From Chloroflexota bacterium (GTDB lineage: Bacteria; Chloroflexota; Anaerolineae; UBA4142; SHND01): a DNA stretch of 64,000 nt. The stretch covers positions 49,902 through 113,901 of the forward strand of contig SHND01000029.1 of assembly GCA_004295045.1 (NCBI GenBank). Direction: 5' to 3'. The notes below the pieces were generated by a model. The model did no database searches. It saw only the letters and a list, made by a program, of their open reading frames with translations, and was not told the DNA's origin. Shown here one piece after another: positions 8,425-15,215 of this stretch. The position numbers were made by a program, and so were the translations under genes. Positions within the stretch are counted from its first letter, which is position 1, and the number at the start of each line of letters is the position of its first letter.

Positions 8425-8748
8425 ATGCCGAGCAAAACTATTCGTTCGACTCGACGCACGCGCGTTGGCGCAGAACCGCCGGCTCCGCGCGACGAAATCA
8501 TCAAACGCCTTCGCCGCATTGAAGGACAGGCGCGCGGGATTCAACGGATGATTGAGGAGGAACGCGCTTGTCACGATGTCCTCGATCAACTCGCGGCGAT
8601 TCAACAAGCTGTGCGCGGCGTCAGCGCGCTCGTTGCACAAAAATACGCGCTGGAATGTATTGAAAGCATCCAAGAAGACGCGTCCGACGCGAAAACGCAA
8701 GCGACTGCTGTTGCTTTGGTAGATGCGATTTTGCGCGCGCCGCGCTAA
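8425..8748 (+). CDS. CsoR/CstR-family metal- or sulfide-sensing repressor
   Basis: A 107-residue all-helical DUF156-type repressor (EIIKRLRRIEGQARGIQRMI) with a basic N-tail. The family's ligand positions are Cys49 (ERACHDVLDQL) and Cys78 (ALECIES). In copper sensors a His sits four residues before the second Cys; here this residue is Tyr74. Two Cys without that His is the pattern reported for CstR-type persulfide sensors. With a thioredoxin as its operon partner, persulfide or sulfide stress sensing is the better guess, with copper as the alternative. It should bind the operator at 8006-8022. Confidence 0.88.
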   Translation: MPSKTIRSTRRTRVGAEPPAPRDEIIKRLRRIEGQARGIQRMIEEERACHDVLDQLAAIQQAVRGVSALVAQKYALECIESIQEDASDAKTQATAVALVDAILRAPR

Positions 8749-8760
8749 GATAATTCTTTT

Positions 8761-8805
8761 GCACAAAAGAGGCGCGATGCTTTATGCACCGCGCCTCTTT
8801 TGTGC
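8761..8805 (+). terminator. Long hairpin, probable terminator
   Basis: A 16-bp perfect stem GCACAAAAGAGGCGCG / CGCGCCTCTTTTGTGC with a 13-base loop, 12 bases after the repressor gene. The T-run is within the stem (CTCTTTTG), so termination may be bidirectional but moderate. Confidence 0.7.
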
Positions 8806-8820
8806 CTAGACATAGCTCGA

Positions 8821-9216
8821 ATGGACCCTATTTCGAAAATTCTAAGTGAAGCGGAAAATGTTGCCGTCGTGGGACTCTCCAATAATCCCACACGCCCGTC
8901 GTATGAAGTTGCACAATACCTGCAGCGCAATGGGCTGCACATTATTCCCGTAAATCCCAACGAAAAACAGGTGTTGGGCGAACGCGCGTATCCCGACCTT
9001 CTCTCCGTTCCCGAGCGCATTGACATTGTAGATATTTTTCGACGCCCTGAATTTGTTCCCGAAATTGTACAGCAAGCGATTGCCAAAGGAGCAAAGGTTG
9101 TGTGGATGCAACCCGGCGCCGAAAATTATGACGCGGCGGATATGGCGGAAGCAGCAGGAATAAAAACTGTTGTGGGAATGTGTATGCGCGTGCAGCATAA
9201 ACGCGCACACTCCTGA
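8821..9216 (+). CDS. CoA-binding (YccU-like) Rossmann protein
   Basis: A 131-residue single-domain protein with the CoA-binding Rossmann pattern: VAVVGLSNNPTRPSYEVAQY, IIPVNPNEKQVLGERAYPDL, IDIVDIFRRPEFVPEIV and WMQPGAEN. This matches the stand-alone CoA_binding_2 family (YccU), related to the N-terminal domain of acyl-CoA synthetases (ADP-forming). The exact role is unknown. ATG 8821 is chosen; a TTG at 8800 would start inside the hairpin. No ribosome site is visible. Confidence 0.85.
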   Translation: MDPISKILSEAENVAVVGLSNNPTRPSYEVAQYLQRNGLHIIPVNPNEKQVLGERAYPDLLSVPERIDIVDIFRRPEFVPEIVQQAIAKGAKVVWMQPGAENYDAADMAEAAGIKTVVGMCMRVQHKRAHS

Positions 9217-9221
9217 GTTGG

Positions 9222-9263
9222 AAAAAAGAATCGCGCAGCGAACGAATTCGCTGCGCGATTCTT
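9222..9263. terminator. Bidirectional terminator
   Basis: A 17-bp stem AAGAATCGCGCAGCGAA with loop CGAA between convergent genes. The minus-strand copy is followed by TTTTTT; the stop codon of the minus-strand gene lies at the edge of the stem. Confidence 0.88.
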
Positions 9264-10011
9264 ATTTGAGCGCGATCCGCGAAGTTTGCGATTGATTGTC
9301 CGCGCCCTCGCTCGGCTGTATAGCGGCAGGTTTACTCGCAAGAATAAAGCCGTAATACATCAAGATTGCAAAAAACAATTGCGCAAAGGAATGAAATTGT
9401 CCCAGCCCAAAGCGATTCAATAACCCCGCAAACGCAATTGCCAATGCTCCCGCTGCAATCAATAAATTGCCCATCACGCGATTCGGCAAAATCCGTTTGC
9501 GATAAAACAAATAACCGGAATAGAGCGCGCCGCCGATGAGGAGGACAGCCCCATATACGTTAAAGAATGGAGTCAACCTCCGCACCACCGCATCCTTTGG
9601 CAAGATTGCCTGATATTGATCGGCGATCGGGACGCCGACTTGGTACGCAGCTGCGTCAAGTGGTGTAGAGAGCAAGATAACAGCCGTCACAATGCTCGCC
9701 ATCGCCAGAGCAATCGCGGTTACGAAAACCCACTTTTTGCGCACGAGCAAAAAAAGCGTTCCTTCGCCAATCCATGCCGCGTTCAAGACGGCGCCGAACA
9801 GATACCACCCAAAGAACGCCAATTCATTCCATCCCAAATCTAAAAGACCATCGCACAAACTTGCAACCCCAAACATCCCCAGCCCAATCGCCCAAAACAA
9901 CAAATGACGATGTCCGCCCTGATAGCGTTGATAGCGTCGGAACAAATCATACGTAAGAAACGCGAGAATCAGAGCGCTCACAAATGGCACGATAGCCATC
10001 AATGATCCCAT
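9262..10011 (-). CDS. Conserved multi-pass membrane protein, function unknown
   Basis: The 249 residues form about seven hydrophobic segments (for example IVPFVSALILAFLTYDLF, LAFFGWYLFGAVLNAAWI, FVTAIALAMASIVTAVILL, LLIAAGALAIAFAGLL), with a charged cytoplasmic tail at the C-terminus. No catalytic motif is seen. It is third in a minus-strand unit after a MerR-like regulator and a small one-helix membrane protein, so its expression is probably under that regulator. A seven-helix sensor-like protein is possible but unproven. Confidence 0.7.
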   Translation of the reverse strand: MGSLMAIVPFVSALILAFLTYDLFRRYQRYQGGHRHLLFWAIGLGMFGVASLCDGLLDLGWNELAFFGWYLFGAVLNAAWIGEGTLFLLVRKKWVFVTAIALAMASIVTAVILLSTPLDAAAYQVGVPIADQYQAILPKDAVVRRLTPFFNVYGAVLLIGGALYSGYLFYRKRILPNRVMGNLLIAAGALAIAFAGLLNRFGLGQFHSFAQLFFAILMYYGFILASKPAAIQPSEGADNQSQTSRIALK

Positions 10012-10021
10012 ACTTGACTCC

Positions 10022-10201
10022 TCACCATCGAATCAATCCCAACAAAAAACCCAAGGCAACGACGACGATGATAACTAGAAATACCCCCATGCCAATCAAA
10101 GCAATGGGGACGATGCGGTCATACAAAAGTGACTGCTGTGGCATTCGTCGTACACCGCGCGCGGGCTGCGTCGGCTTATTTCCGGGTGCTTTGTTGCTCA
10201 T
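10022..10201 (-). CDS. Small single-helix membrane protein
   Basis: A 59-residue protein from ATG 10201 (MSNKAPGNKP): a basic, Pro-rich N-terminal half and one C-terminal transmembrane helix (IALIGMGVFLVIIVVVALGF). It overlaps the end of the MerR-like gene by 26 bases and precedes the polytopic membrane gene by 10 bases. A few residues longer (from 10213) is also possible. Function unknown. Confidence 0.6.
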   Translation of the reverse strand: MSNKAPGNKPTQPARGVRRMPQQSLLYDRIVPIALIGMGVFLVIIVVVALGFLLGLIRW

Positions 10202-10808
10202 GCTCTGAACCAAACTCTAGCATAGCTAGGGATACGCCGTCAACTATTTCATTGACGCGGCGCAACCATAAATTCAATTCGTCCACGTTGGGCTCGCTCA
10301 AGGCAAAGGCAATTTCCACAACACTCTCCAATAATGCAATGCGCAGCGTGCCAAGCGTCGTAATTGTATCGCGCAAAGCGATTCGATAACGCCAAGTCCA
10401 TTTTGCGAACGCTTGCCCTAACGCAGCTACGCGTGCTTGCAAATTCGTCTGCTCTTGACGCAGAGACAGCGTGCACAATTGTATCAGCTCGCGTTCCAAT
10501 TCGCGCTTTTGGCTGCGCGCTTGCGGGGACGCGAGTTTCGTCTCGCCTACCTCTTCCGCCAACTGGATACGTCCCACCGCGCTGTGCTCGAGCAAGCGCC
10601 AGCGCGCCGCCGCGCCGCGTTTTTCTTTTTTGAATACCGCGCCGCTTTCACCCACGCGAAAACGACGATGTCCCCCGGGAGTGCGATACGATTCGACGCG
10701 CCCTTCGTCCGCCCACCCTCTGAGTGTTGCGGGCGAAACCCCCATTCTACGGCTCGCTTCTCGCAGTGAGAGCCACGATTCCACCCCGCCCACAGTTGAA
10801 TCTATCAT
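10176..10808 (-). CDS. MerR-like DNA-binding regulator
   Basis: The 210-residue product has an N-terminal MerR/excisionase-type winged helix (WLSLREASRRMGVSPATLRGWADEGRVESY with RTPGGHRRFR, split here for length) and a long helical C-terminal region without Cys or other ligand motifs. The RTPGGHRRF wing is typical of MerR proteins. The promoter just upstream overlaps a 14-bp palindrome that could be its own operator. It leads an operon with two membrane proteins and is divergent from the toxin-antitoxin-like unit at 10951. Confidence 0.8.
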   Translation of the reverse strand: MIDSTVGGVESWLSLREASRRMGVSPATLRGWADEGRVESYRTPGGHRRFRVGESGAVFKKEKRGAAARWRLLEHSAVGRIQLAEEVGETKLASPQARSQKRELERELIQLCTLSLRQEQTNLQARVAALGQAFAKWTWRYRIALRDTITTLGTLRIALLESVVEIAFALSEPNVDELNLWLRRVNEIVDGVSLAMLEFGSEHEQQSTRK

Positions 10809-10828
10809 AATCTCAAAACCTATACGAG

Positions 10829-10858
10829 AATTCTATAGAATTTTCGCTATTTTGTCAA
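10829..10858 (-). promoter_or_regulatory. Promoter of the MerR-like operon with embedded palindrome
   Basis: TTGACA (10853-10858) and TAGAAT (10830-10835) with 17-base spacing on the minus strand. The perfect palindrome AATTCTATAGAATT at 10829-10842 covers the -10 box, a place where a repressor or MerR-type activator would act. Confidence 0.75.
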
Positions 10859-10899
10859 CTTGAAACTATACATAATGACAAATACAAACATCTGTGCTA

Positions 10900-10927
10900 T
10901 TGACGAGCGCATTATCTGGTGTAAAAT
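10900..10927 (+). promoter_or_regulatory. Promoter of the VapBC-like operon
   Basis: TTGACG and TAAAAT with 16-base spacing, 23 bases before the ATG at 10951. Confidence 0.65.
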
Positions 10928-10950
10928 AATGATGTTTTGATTAGAGCTTT

Positions 10951-11268
10951 ATGAGTATGCCTTCACTCGAACGGATTAACGTCAATTTTCCAAGACCGGT
11001 CTTGGACGACTTGCGGCGCCTCGTTCCCGCGAAACGGCGAAGCGAAGTTATCGCGCGCGCGACCGCCCGCGAACTACGGCGGCTAAAAGTGGCTTCATTG
11101 TTTGAAAACTTGGCGCGAAATCCGGCGTGGCAGGCAGAGCAATATCCTCACCTTTCGGACGGCATGGCAATCGACAACTTTGTAGCCCAATTGCGCGCGT
11201 CTGGCACGTACACGAGCGCATCCATTGCAGCTACTGCCCCCACAAGGCGAAAGGCGCGGCGTGAGTGA
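10951..11268 (+). CDS. Ribbon-helix-helix-like antitoxin
   Basis: A 105-residue basic protein. The N-terminal part (LERINVNFPRPVLDDLRRL, SEVIARATARELRRL) fits a ribbon-helix-helix DNA-binding fold, and the C-terminal part is variable and basic. It is followed by a PIN-domain gene whose GTG start overlaps its stop by 8 bases, which is the usual VapB-VapC arrangement. It would neutralise the PIN protein and repress the shared promoter. The family is inferred from position and N-terminal pattern. Confidence 0.7.
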   Translation: MSMPSLERINVNFPRPVLDDLRRLVPAKRRSEVIARATARELRRLKVASLFENLARNPAWQAEQYPHLSDGMAIDNFVAQLRASGTYTSASIAATAPTRRKARRE

Positions 11269-11665
11269 TTATTTACTCGACACCGATGTACTCATTCGCT
11301 GTCTGCGCGGCGTCGCGGAAACGTTGACCTTTGCGCAGCAGCTGACGGAGCAAGGCGACCTGCATACCTCCGTCTGGTCGCACTTGGAGATTTGGCTGGT
11401 AACACAGCCCAACGATCAAAAACAAACGCAAGATTTTTTGACGCCCTTTATCGCGCATCCGGTGAATGAAGAAATTGCGCGGCGCGCAGCGGAACTACTT
11501 AGACTGCGCGGAGAAACGGAAGCGCCGCTCACCTACGCGGAAGCCGTCATCGCGGCAACCGCACTGCATCATGGTTTGACGCTCGTCACATACAACACCA
11601 AAAATCTGGAATCGCTCATGCCATTGCGCTTGATCAATTCGAATCTTTCGCGAGGTGCACCATGA
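11261..11665 (+). CDS. PIN-domain (VapC-like) toxin, altered active site
   Basis: A 134-residue PIN domain from a GTG start. The first acidic site is present (YLLDTDVLIRCL) and so is the Glu of the second (HLEIWL). The third site, normally D-A-x-I-A-A, reads EAVIAATALHHGLTLVTYN, with Glu for Asp, and the last Asp after TxN is Asn (TYNTKNLE). VapC proteins are metal-dependent RNases; two of four ligands being substituted suggests weakened or altered activity. It is coupled upstream to the antitoxin and downstream (ATGA overlap) to a recombinase-like gene. Confidence 0.82.
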   Translation: MSDYLLDTDVLIRCLRGVAETLTFAQQLTEQGDLHTSVWSHLEIWLVTQPNDQKQTQDFLTPFIAHPVNEEIARRAAELLRLRGETEAPLTYAEAVIAATALHHGLTLVTYNTKNLESLMPLRLINSNLSRGAP

Positions 11666-12618
11666 CTCCTGTTCAACTTAACCTTTTTCGCCCGACGAAA
11701 CCTCACAACGACGAACTCTTGCCCATCGCGTTTGTGCCCAATATGCTGGACATGACCTCTTCTGTCAGCGCCGCGATCGGTGCTTTTCACGAACACATGC
11801 GCGTTCAAGGATTCTCGGAAAATACGATAAAGGCATTCGGCGGCGATCTCAACATTTTCCGAAAATACATTGGTTCCAACAAACCCGTCGCTGAAGTGAC
11901 AACTCAAGATATTCAATCCTTCATGCACTATTTGCGTTATCAGCGTGGTGTACCCTGCAGTATGAAATCTTATCAGCGGCGCCTCACCTCCATCAAAGTT
12001 TTTTTCAACTATCTCTATGAGCAAGGCGTCGTCGAAAGTGACCCGGCAGCGGCAGTCGCGCATCAACCGGTAATTGTCCCGCTGCCCGAAATTTTGAACA
12101 CGGCGCAAGTGGAACGCTTGCTAAAAACGACGCGCGAAGTAATGTCTGCGCCCAAGCCCGACGCGCGGCCCCACTTACTTGTAACTTTATTACTTACCAC
12201 CGGAATGAAAAAGAGTGAGGCGATGGCGATTCGTCTCGGCGATATTGATCTGGCGCATCCTGATCAACCGTTTGTCATGATTCGATATGACGACCCACGC
12301 CGTTGGCACAAAGAACGCAAACTGCGCCTGCCGTTAGACTTTCCTGCTACGTACAAGCAATACGCCGAGCAATATCAACCGCGCGAGCGCATCTTTGAAT
12401 GTACGCCGCGCAATCTGGAATATGTCTTGTCGGATCTCGCACAGCTCGCGGGCTTGGTTGGCAAGGTCTCTTTTGAAGTATTGCGATGGACGAGCGCCGT
12501 GCGCGATTCCGCTTCGGGCATGCGCGATGAAACGCTCCGCCAAAAACTAGGACTCTCAACAATCACTTGGCAAGACGCTGGCGGAAAAATCAAACGCCTC
12601 GCCGCACGCCCGCTTTGA
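11662..12618 (+). CDS. Tyrosine-recombinase-like protein without catalytic residues
   Basis: 318 residues. The N-terminal SAM-like core-binding domain is well preserved (FHEHMRVQGFSENTIKAF, MKSYQRRLTSIKVFFNYL, DPAAAVAHQP). In the C-terminal domain the first Arg of the catalytic set is Lys (LLTTGMKKSEAMAIRL), the HxLRH box reads FEVLRWTSAV, and the LGHxxxxTTxxY box reads LGLSTITWQDAGGKI with no Tyr. Only the LR arginine and a Lys (KERKLRLPL) remain. It should bind DNA but not cut it. It starts inside the stop of the PIN gene (ATGA), so it is translationally coupled to the toxin unit. A regulatory or anchoring role is inference. Confidence 0.78.
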   Translation: MTPVQLNLFRPTKPHNDELLPIAFVPNMLDMTSSVSAAIGAFHEHMRVQGFSENTIKAFGGDLNIFRKYIGSNKPVAEVTTQDIQSFMHYLRYQRGVPCSMKSYQRRLTSIKVFFNYLYEQGVVESDPAAAVAHQPVIVPLPEILNTAQVERLLKTTREVMSAPKPDARPHLLVTLLLTTGMKKSEAMAIRLGDIDLAHPDQPFVMIRYDDPRRWHKERKLRLPLDFPATYKQYAEQYQPRERIFECTPRNLEYVLSDLAQLAGLVGKVSFEVLRWTSAVRDSASGMRDETLRQKLGLSTITWQDAGGKIKRLAARPL

Positions 12619-12687
12619 TCAAGTGCGCACAGCGTTCTAATTTCGCGCACGATTCCAATGGTCCGTACGTGATTCTTAGGATATCCA

Positions 12688-14109
12688 GTGAATCCTACTT
12701 TGCTAAAACGTCTTGTCGTTGCTAATCTCGCCGTGTACGGCGTCGTCGGAGCGTTGATTGCTTACGCGTATTTTTTCCCTGCCGAATCAGCCACGCTCGC
12801 TTCGAACAATGCCGGGTTTTCAAACGACGCGCCCTTTATTTCAATCATGCTGCCGACGCCCACCGCATTCACGCATCCGGTCATCCCCGCCGCGTCGGAG
12901 CCGATCAAAACGGTCGTGCCGCGTGAAACTCCTCTCTCCGTAACACCCGCTGCGCAAGTCGCCGTCGCCCCACTTTCAAAAGCGGAGCCCGTACGTGATG
13001 GCGAGCTCGTGCCGCCATCCAACATCAACATTGTTTTGCTCGGCACCGATCAACGTCCCGGACAAATCAATTGGCGCACCGACACGATCATCTTGCTCAC
13101 CATCAATCAAACGGAAAAAACGGTGGGCATGTTGACCATCCCGCGCGATCTGTATGTCAATATTCCGAGCGTTGGCAAACAGCGCATCAACACCGCCGAC
13201 TTTTATGGCGAGTATTATCATTATCCGGGCGGCGGTCCGAACCTGATCAAGACTACGATTGAACAAAATCTCGGCATCCGCGTTCACTATTTCGTGCGCG
13301 GCGGCTTTGACGCCTTTCGCAAAGCGATTGACATTCTCGGCGGGATTGACGTGGATGTGGATTGTCCGCTGTACGAACAAGATTTTTACGACGACTATGG
13401 ACACGCCACGTTGAATTTTCAACCGGGGATGCAAAGCATGGATGGTGTGACGGCACTGCGTTACGCGCGTTCGCGTTACACGACCAACGATTACGATCGC
13501 GGGCGGCGGCAGCGCAAAGTTATTCTTGCAATGTGGGACAAAGCCACCTCGCTGAACCTGCTTCCCAAATGGCCCGAGCTCTATCAAGAAATGAGTGATT
13601 CGGTGCAAACCGATCTGAGTCCAACAGATATGGCAACCCTCGCGTACATTGGGACGCAATTGAAAATGGACCGGATCAAGTCGCGCGCGATTGATAACCG
13701 CAGCACGATTTCGTACATCACGCCCGAAGGCGCGATGGTCCTTTTACCGAACGCGGAAAAAATTCATTCACTGCTCGTTGAATTTTTCACGCCGTTTGGC
13801 GACGACGTTGCCGGTGTGGATTCCGAACAGGCGACGGTTGAATTAACAAGCGGAAATCTGCAAGCCGCGCAAATCGCTCAAACCGCGCTCAAGCGACAAG
13901 GCGTGAACGCAACACTGTCCGGCAATTCCATTCCACTTGCGACAAAGAGTACGATTACTGTTTACAAAAATAAACCTATCACCGCGCAGCGTCTCGCCGC
14001 GCTCTTGCGCCTCGATCCCACGAGCAGCATTGTGTACGCCGGCAATCCGGCTGCGCCCGCAGACATTGTGGTCAATCTCGGACGCGATTACAATTCGTGT
14101 CAGAAATAA
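12688..14109 (+). CDS. LytR-CpsA-Psr family cell-wall ligase
   Basis: 473 residues from a GTG start with CTTAGGA upstream. One N-terminal membrane helix (8-29) is followed by a Pro/Thr/Ala-rich linker and then the LCP catalytic domain: IVLLGTDQRPGQINWRTDTI, LTIPRDLYVNIPSVGKQRIN, and ALRYARSRYTTNDYDRGRRQ, which hold the Arg and Asp residues that bind the polyprenyl pyrophosphate. A LytR_C-like domain is at about 375-470 (VELTSGNLQAAQIAQTAL). These enzymes attach secondary polymers to peptidoglycan outside the membrane. No polymer biosynthesis genes are near. Confidence 0.92.
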   Translation: MNPTLLKRLVVANLAVYGVVGALIAYAYFFPAESATLASNNAGFSNDAPFISIMLPTPTAFTHPVIPAASEPIKTVVPRETPLSVTPAAQVAVAPLSKAEPVRDGELVPPSNINIVLLGTDQRPGQINWRTDTIILLTINQTEKTVGMLTIPRDLYVNIPSVGKQRINTADFYGEYYHYPGGGPNLIKTTIEQNLGIRVHYFVRGGFDAFRKAIDILGGIDVDVDCPLYEQDFYDDYGHATLNFQPGMQSMDGVTALRYARSRYTTNDYDRGRRQRKVILAMWDKATSLNLLPKWPELYQEMSDSVQTDLSPTDMATLAYIGTQLKMDRIKSRAIDNRSTISYITPEGAMVLLPNAEKIHSLLVEFFTPFGDDVAGVDSEQATVELTSGNLQAAQIAQTALKRQGVNATLSGNSIPLATKSTITVYKNKPITAQRLAALLRLDPTSSIVYAGNPAAPADIVVNLGRDYNSCQK

Positions 14110-14133
14110 AACTCTCGTACGAGAATCGCGCCA

Positions 14134-15144
14134 ATGGCTTCTTCCACACTTTCGAGAAACATCACCACCATTCTGAATTCGCGCAACGATCCACTGCGCG
14201 TTCTCGCAACAACCGCCGATGTAATCAAACGCGCGCAATATGTTTCGATTGATTTGAAACGCGTGCAAACGGTCGCGCAAGTGTTGTCGCTGCGCCCTGT
14301 GCCCGTGCCAAGTTGGAATTTTGAACATCACTTTTTTGACGGCACCGAAAAAACAGTCACCTATATTTTTCTGCTCGACGCGCTCAATTTTTCATTTTGG
14401 GGCGAACCGAAATGGCGCGTGAATCATATCAAGGAAAATGTAGATGGCTATTGGGCGTTGTCGGCATCGCTAAAACGCGCGGCTGAAAAGGACAAGCATT
14501 TCCTCGATGCCGATTTTCTCGCGACGATTTCGCCCGAAGAGCTCGCGCGCGTATTGAAGGGCAACGTCGAAATCCCATTATTTGTCGAACGCTGGCGCAA
14601 CGCGCAAGAATTGGGACGCGTGCTGCGCGACCATTTCGGCGGCAGCGCGGCAAATTTGGTGGAACGTGCGGGCGCGGATGCTCCCTCGCTCGCGCGTCTC
14701 GTCGCCGAAAATATCTCTTCCTTTAACGACACAACGCTTTACAAGAATCGGCCGGTGAATCTTTTCAAACGCGCGCAAATTATCGTCGGCGATTTGTGGG
14801 GCTCGTTCGGAGGCGAAAAATGGGGCGAATTCAAGAATCTCGAGGACCTCACCGCATTCGCCGATTACAAACTGCCGCAAATCTTGCGCGCGTGGGGCAT
14901 TCTGAATTACGCGCCCGCGCTCGCACGCCGCGTAGATGCCAAGAAAACGTTGGCAAAAGACAGCGCGGAAGAAATTGAAATTCGCGCGTCAATGCTTTGG
15001 GCAGTTGAGTTATTGCGGCACGCGCTCGCACAGCACGGACGCGAATTGACCAGCGTGCAAATGGACTGGTTCTTGTGGAGTAGCAGTCAACGAAATGTGA
15101 AAGGGATGAAGCCGTACCATCGAGTGAGAACGATTTATTATTGA
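14134..15144 (+). CDS. Queuosine salvage protein, Qng1/DUF2419 family
   Basis: 336 residues with the hallmark motifs of the Q-salvage family: PSWNFEHHFFDG, IFLLDALNFSFWGE, DGYWALSASLKRA, LFKRAQIIVGDLWG and the C-terminal QMDWFLWSSSQ plus PYHRVRTIYY. Eukaryotic Qng1 (formerly DUF2419) is a queuosine-5-phosphate nucleosidase that releases queuine; the same fold is known in some bacteria. The next gene is tRNA-guanine transglycosylase, which can use queuine, so the pair forms a salvage route. It is 25 bases after the LCP gene and ends at a strong terminator. Substrate is known from the family, not from this sequence. Confidence 0.88.
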   Translation: MASSTLSRNITTILNSRNDPLRVLATTADVIKRAQYVSIDLKRVQTVAQVLSLRPVPVPSWNFEHHFFDGTEKTVTYIFLLDALNFSFWGEPKWRVNHIKENVDGYWALSASLKRAAEKDKHFLDADFLATISPEELARVLKGNVEIPLFVERWRNAQELGRVLRDHFGGSAANLVERAGADAPSLARLVAENISSFNDTTLYKNRPVNLFKRAQIIVGDLWGSFGGEKWGEFKNLEDLTAFADYKLPQILRAWGILNYAPALARRVDAKKTLAKDSAEEIEIRASMLWAVELLRHALAQHGRELTSVQMDWFLWSSSQRNVKGMKPYHRVRTIYY

Positions 15145-15146
15145 GC

Positions 15147-15191
15147 AATCAAACCTCCGCCGTCTGCGAGATAGCGGAGGTTTGATTTTTT
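15147..15191 (+). terminator. Terminator between qng1-like gene and tgt
   Basis: A 14-bp stem AATCAAACCTCCGC / GCGGAGGTTTGATT followed by TTTT, starting two bases after the stop codon. Confidence 0.9.
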
Positions 15192-15208
15192 CGCGGATTC
15201 CGTACAAT
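15182..15208 (+). promoter_or_regulatory. Candidate tgt promoter giving a leaderless mRNA
   Basis: TACAAT at 15203-15208 with a weak TTGATT 15 bases upstream that lies inside the preceding terminator stem. The tgt ATG begins seven bases after the -10 box, which is where transcription should start, and no Shine-Dalgarno sequence is present. Confidence 0.5.
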
Positions 15209-15215
15209 CAACAAT

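Noticed and set aside
11662..12618. Active XerC/XerD-type integrase marking a mobile island
   Set aside because: Catalytic Arg, both His and the Tyr are replaced or absent, and no attachment repeats were found around it.
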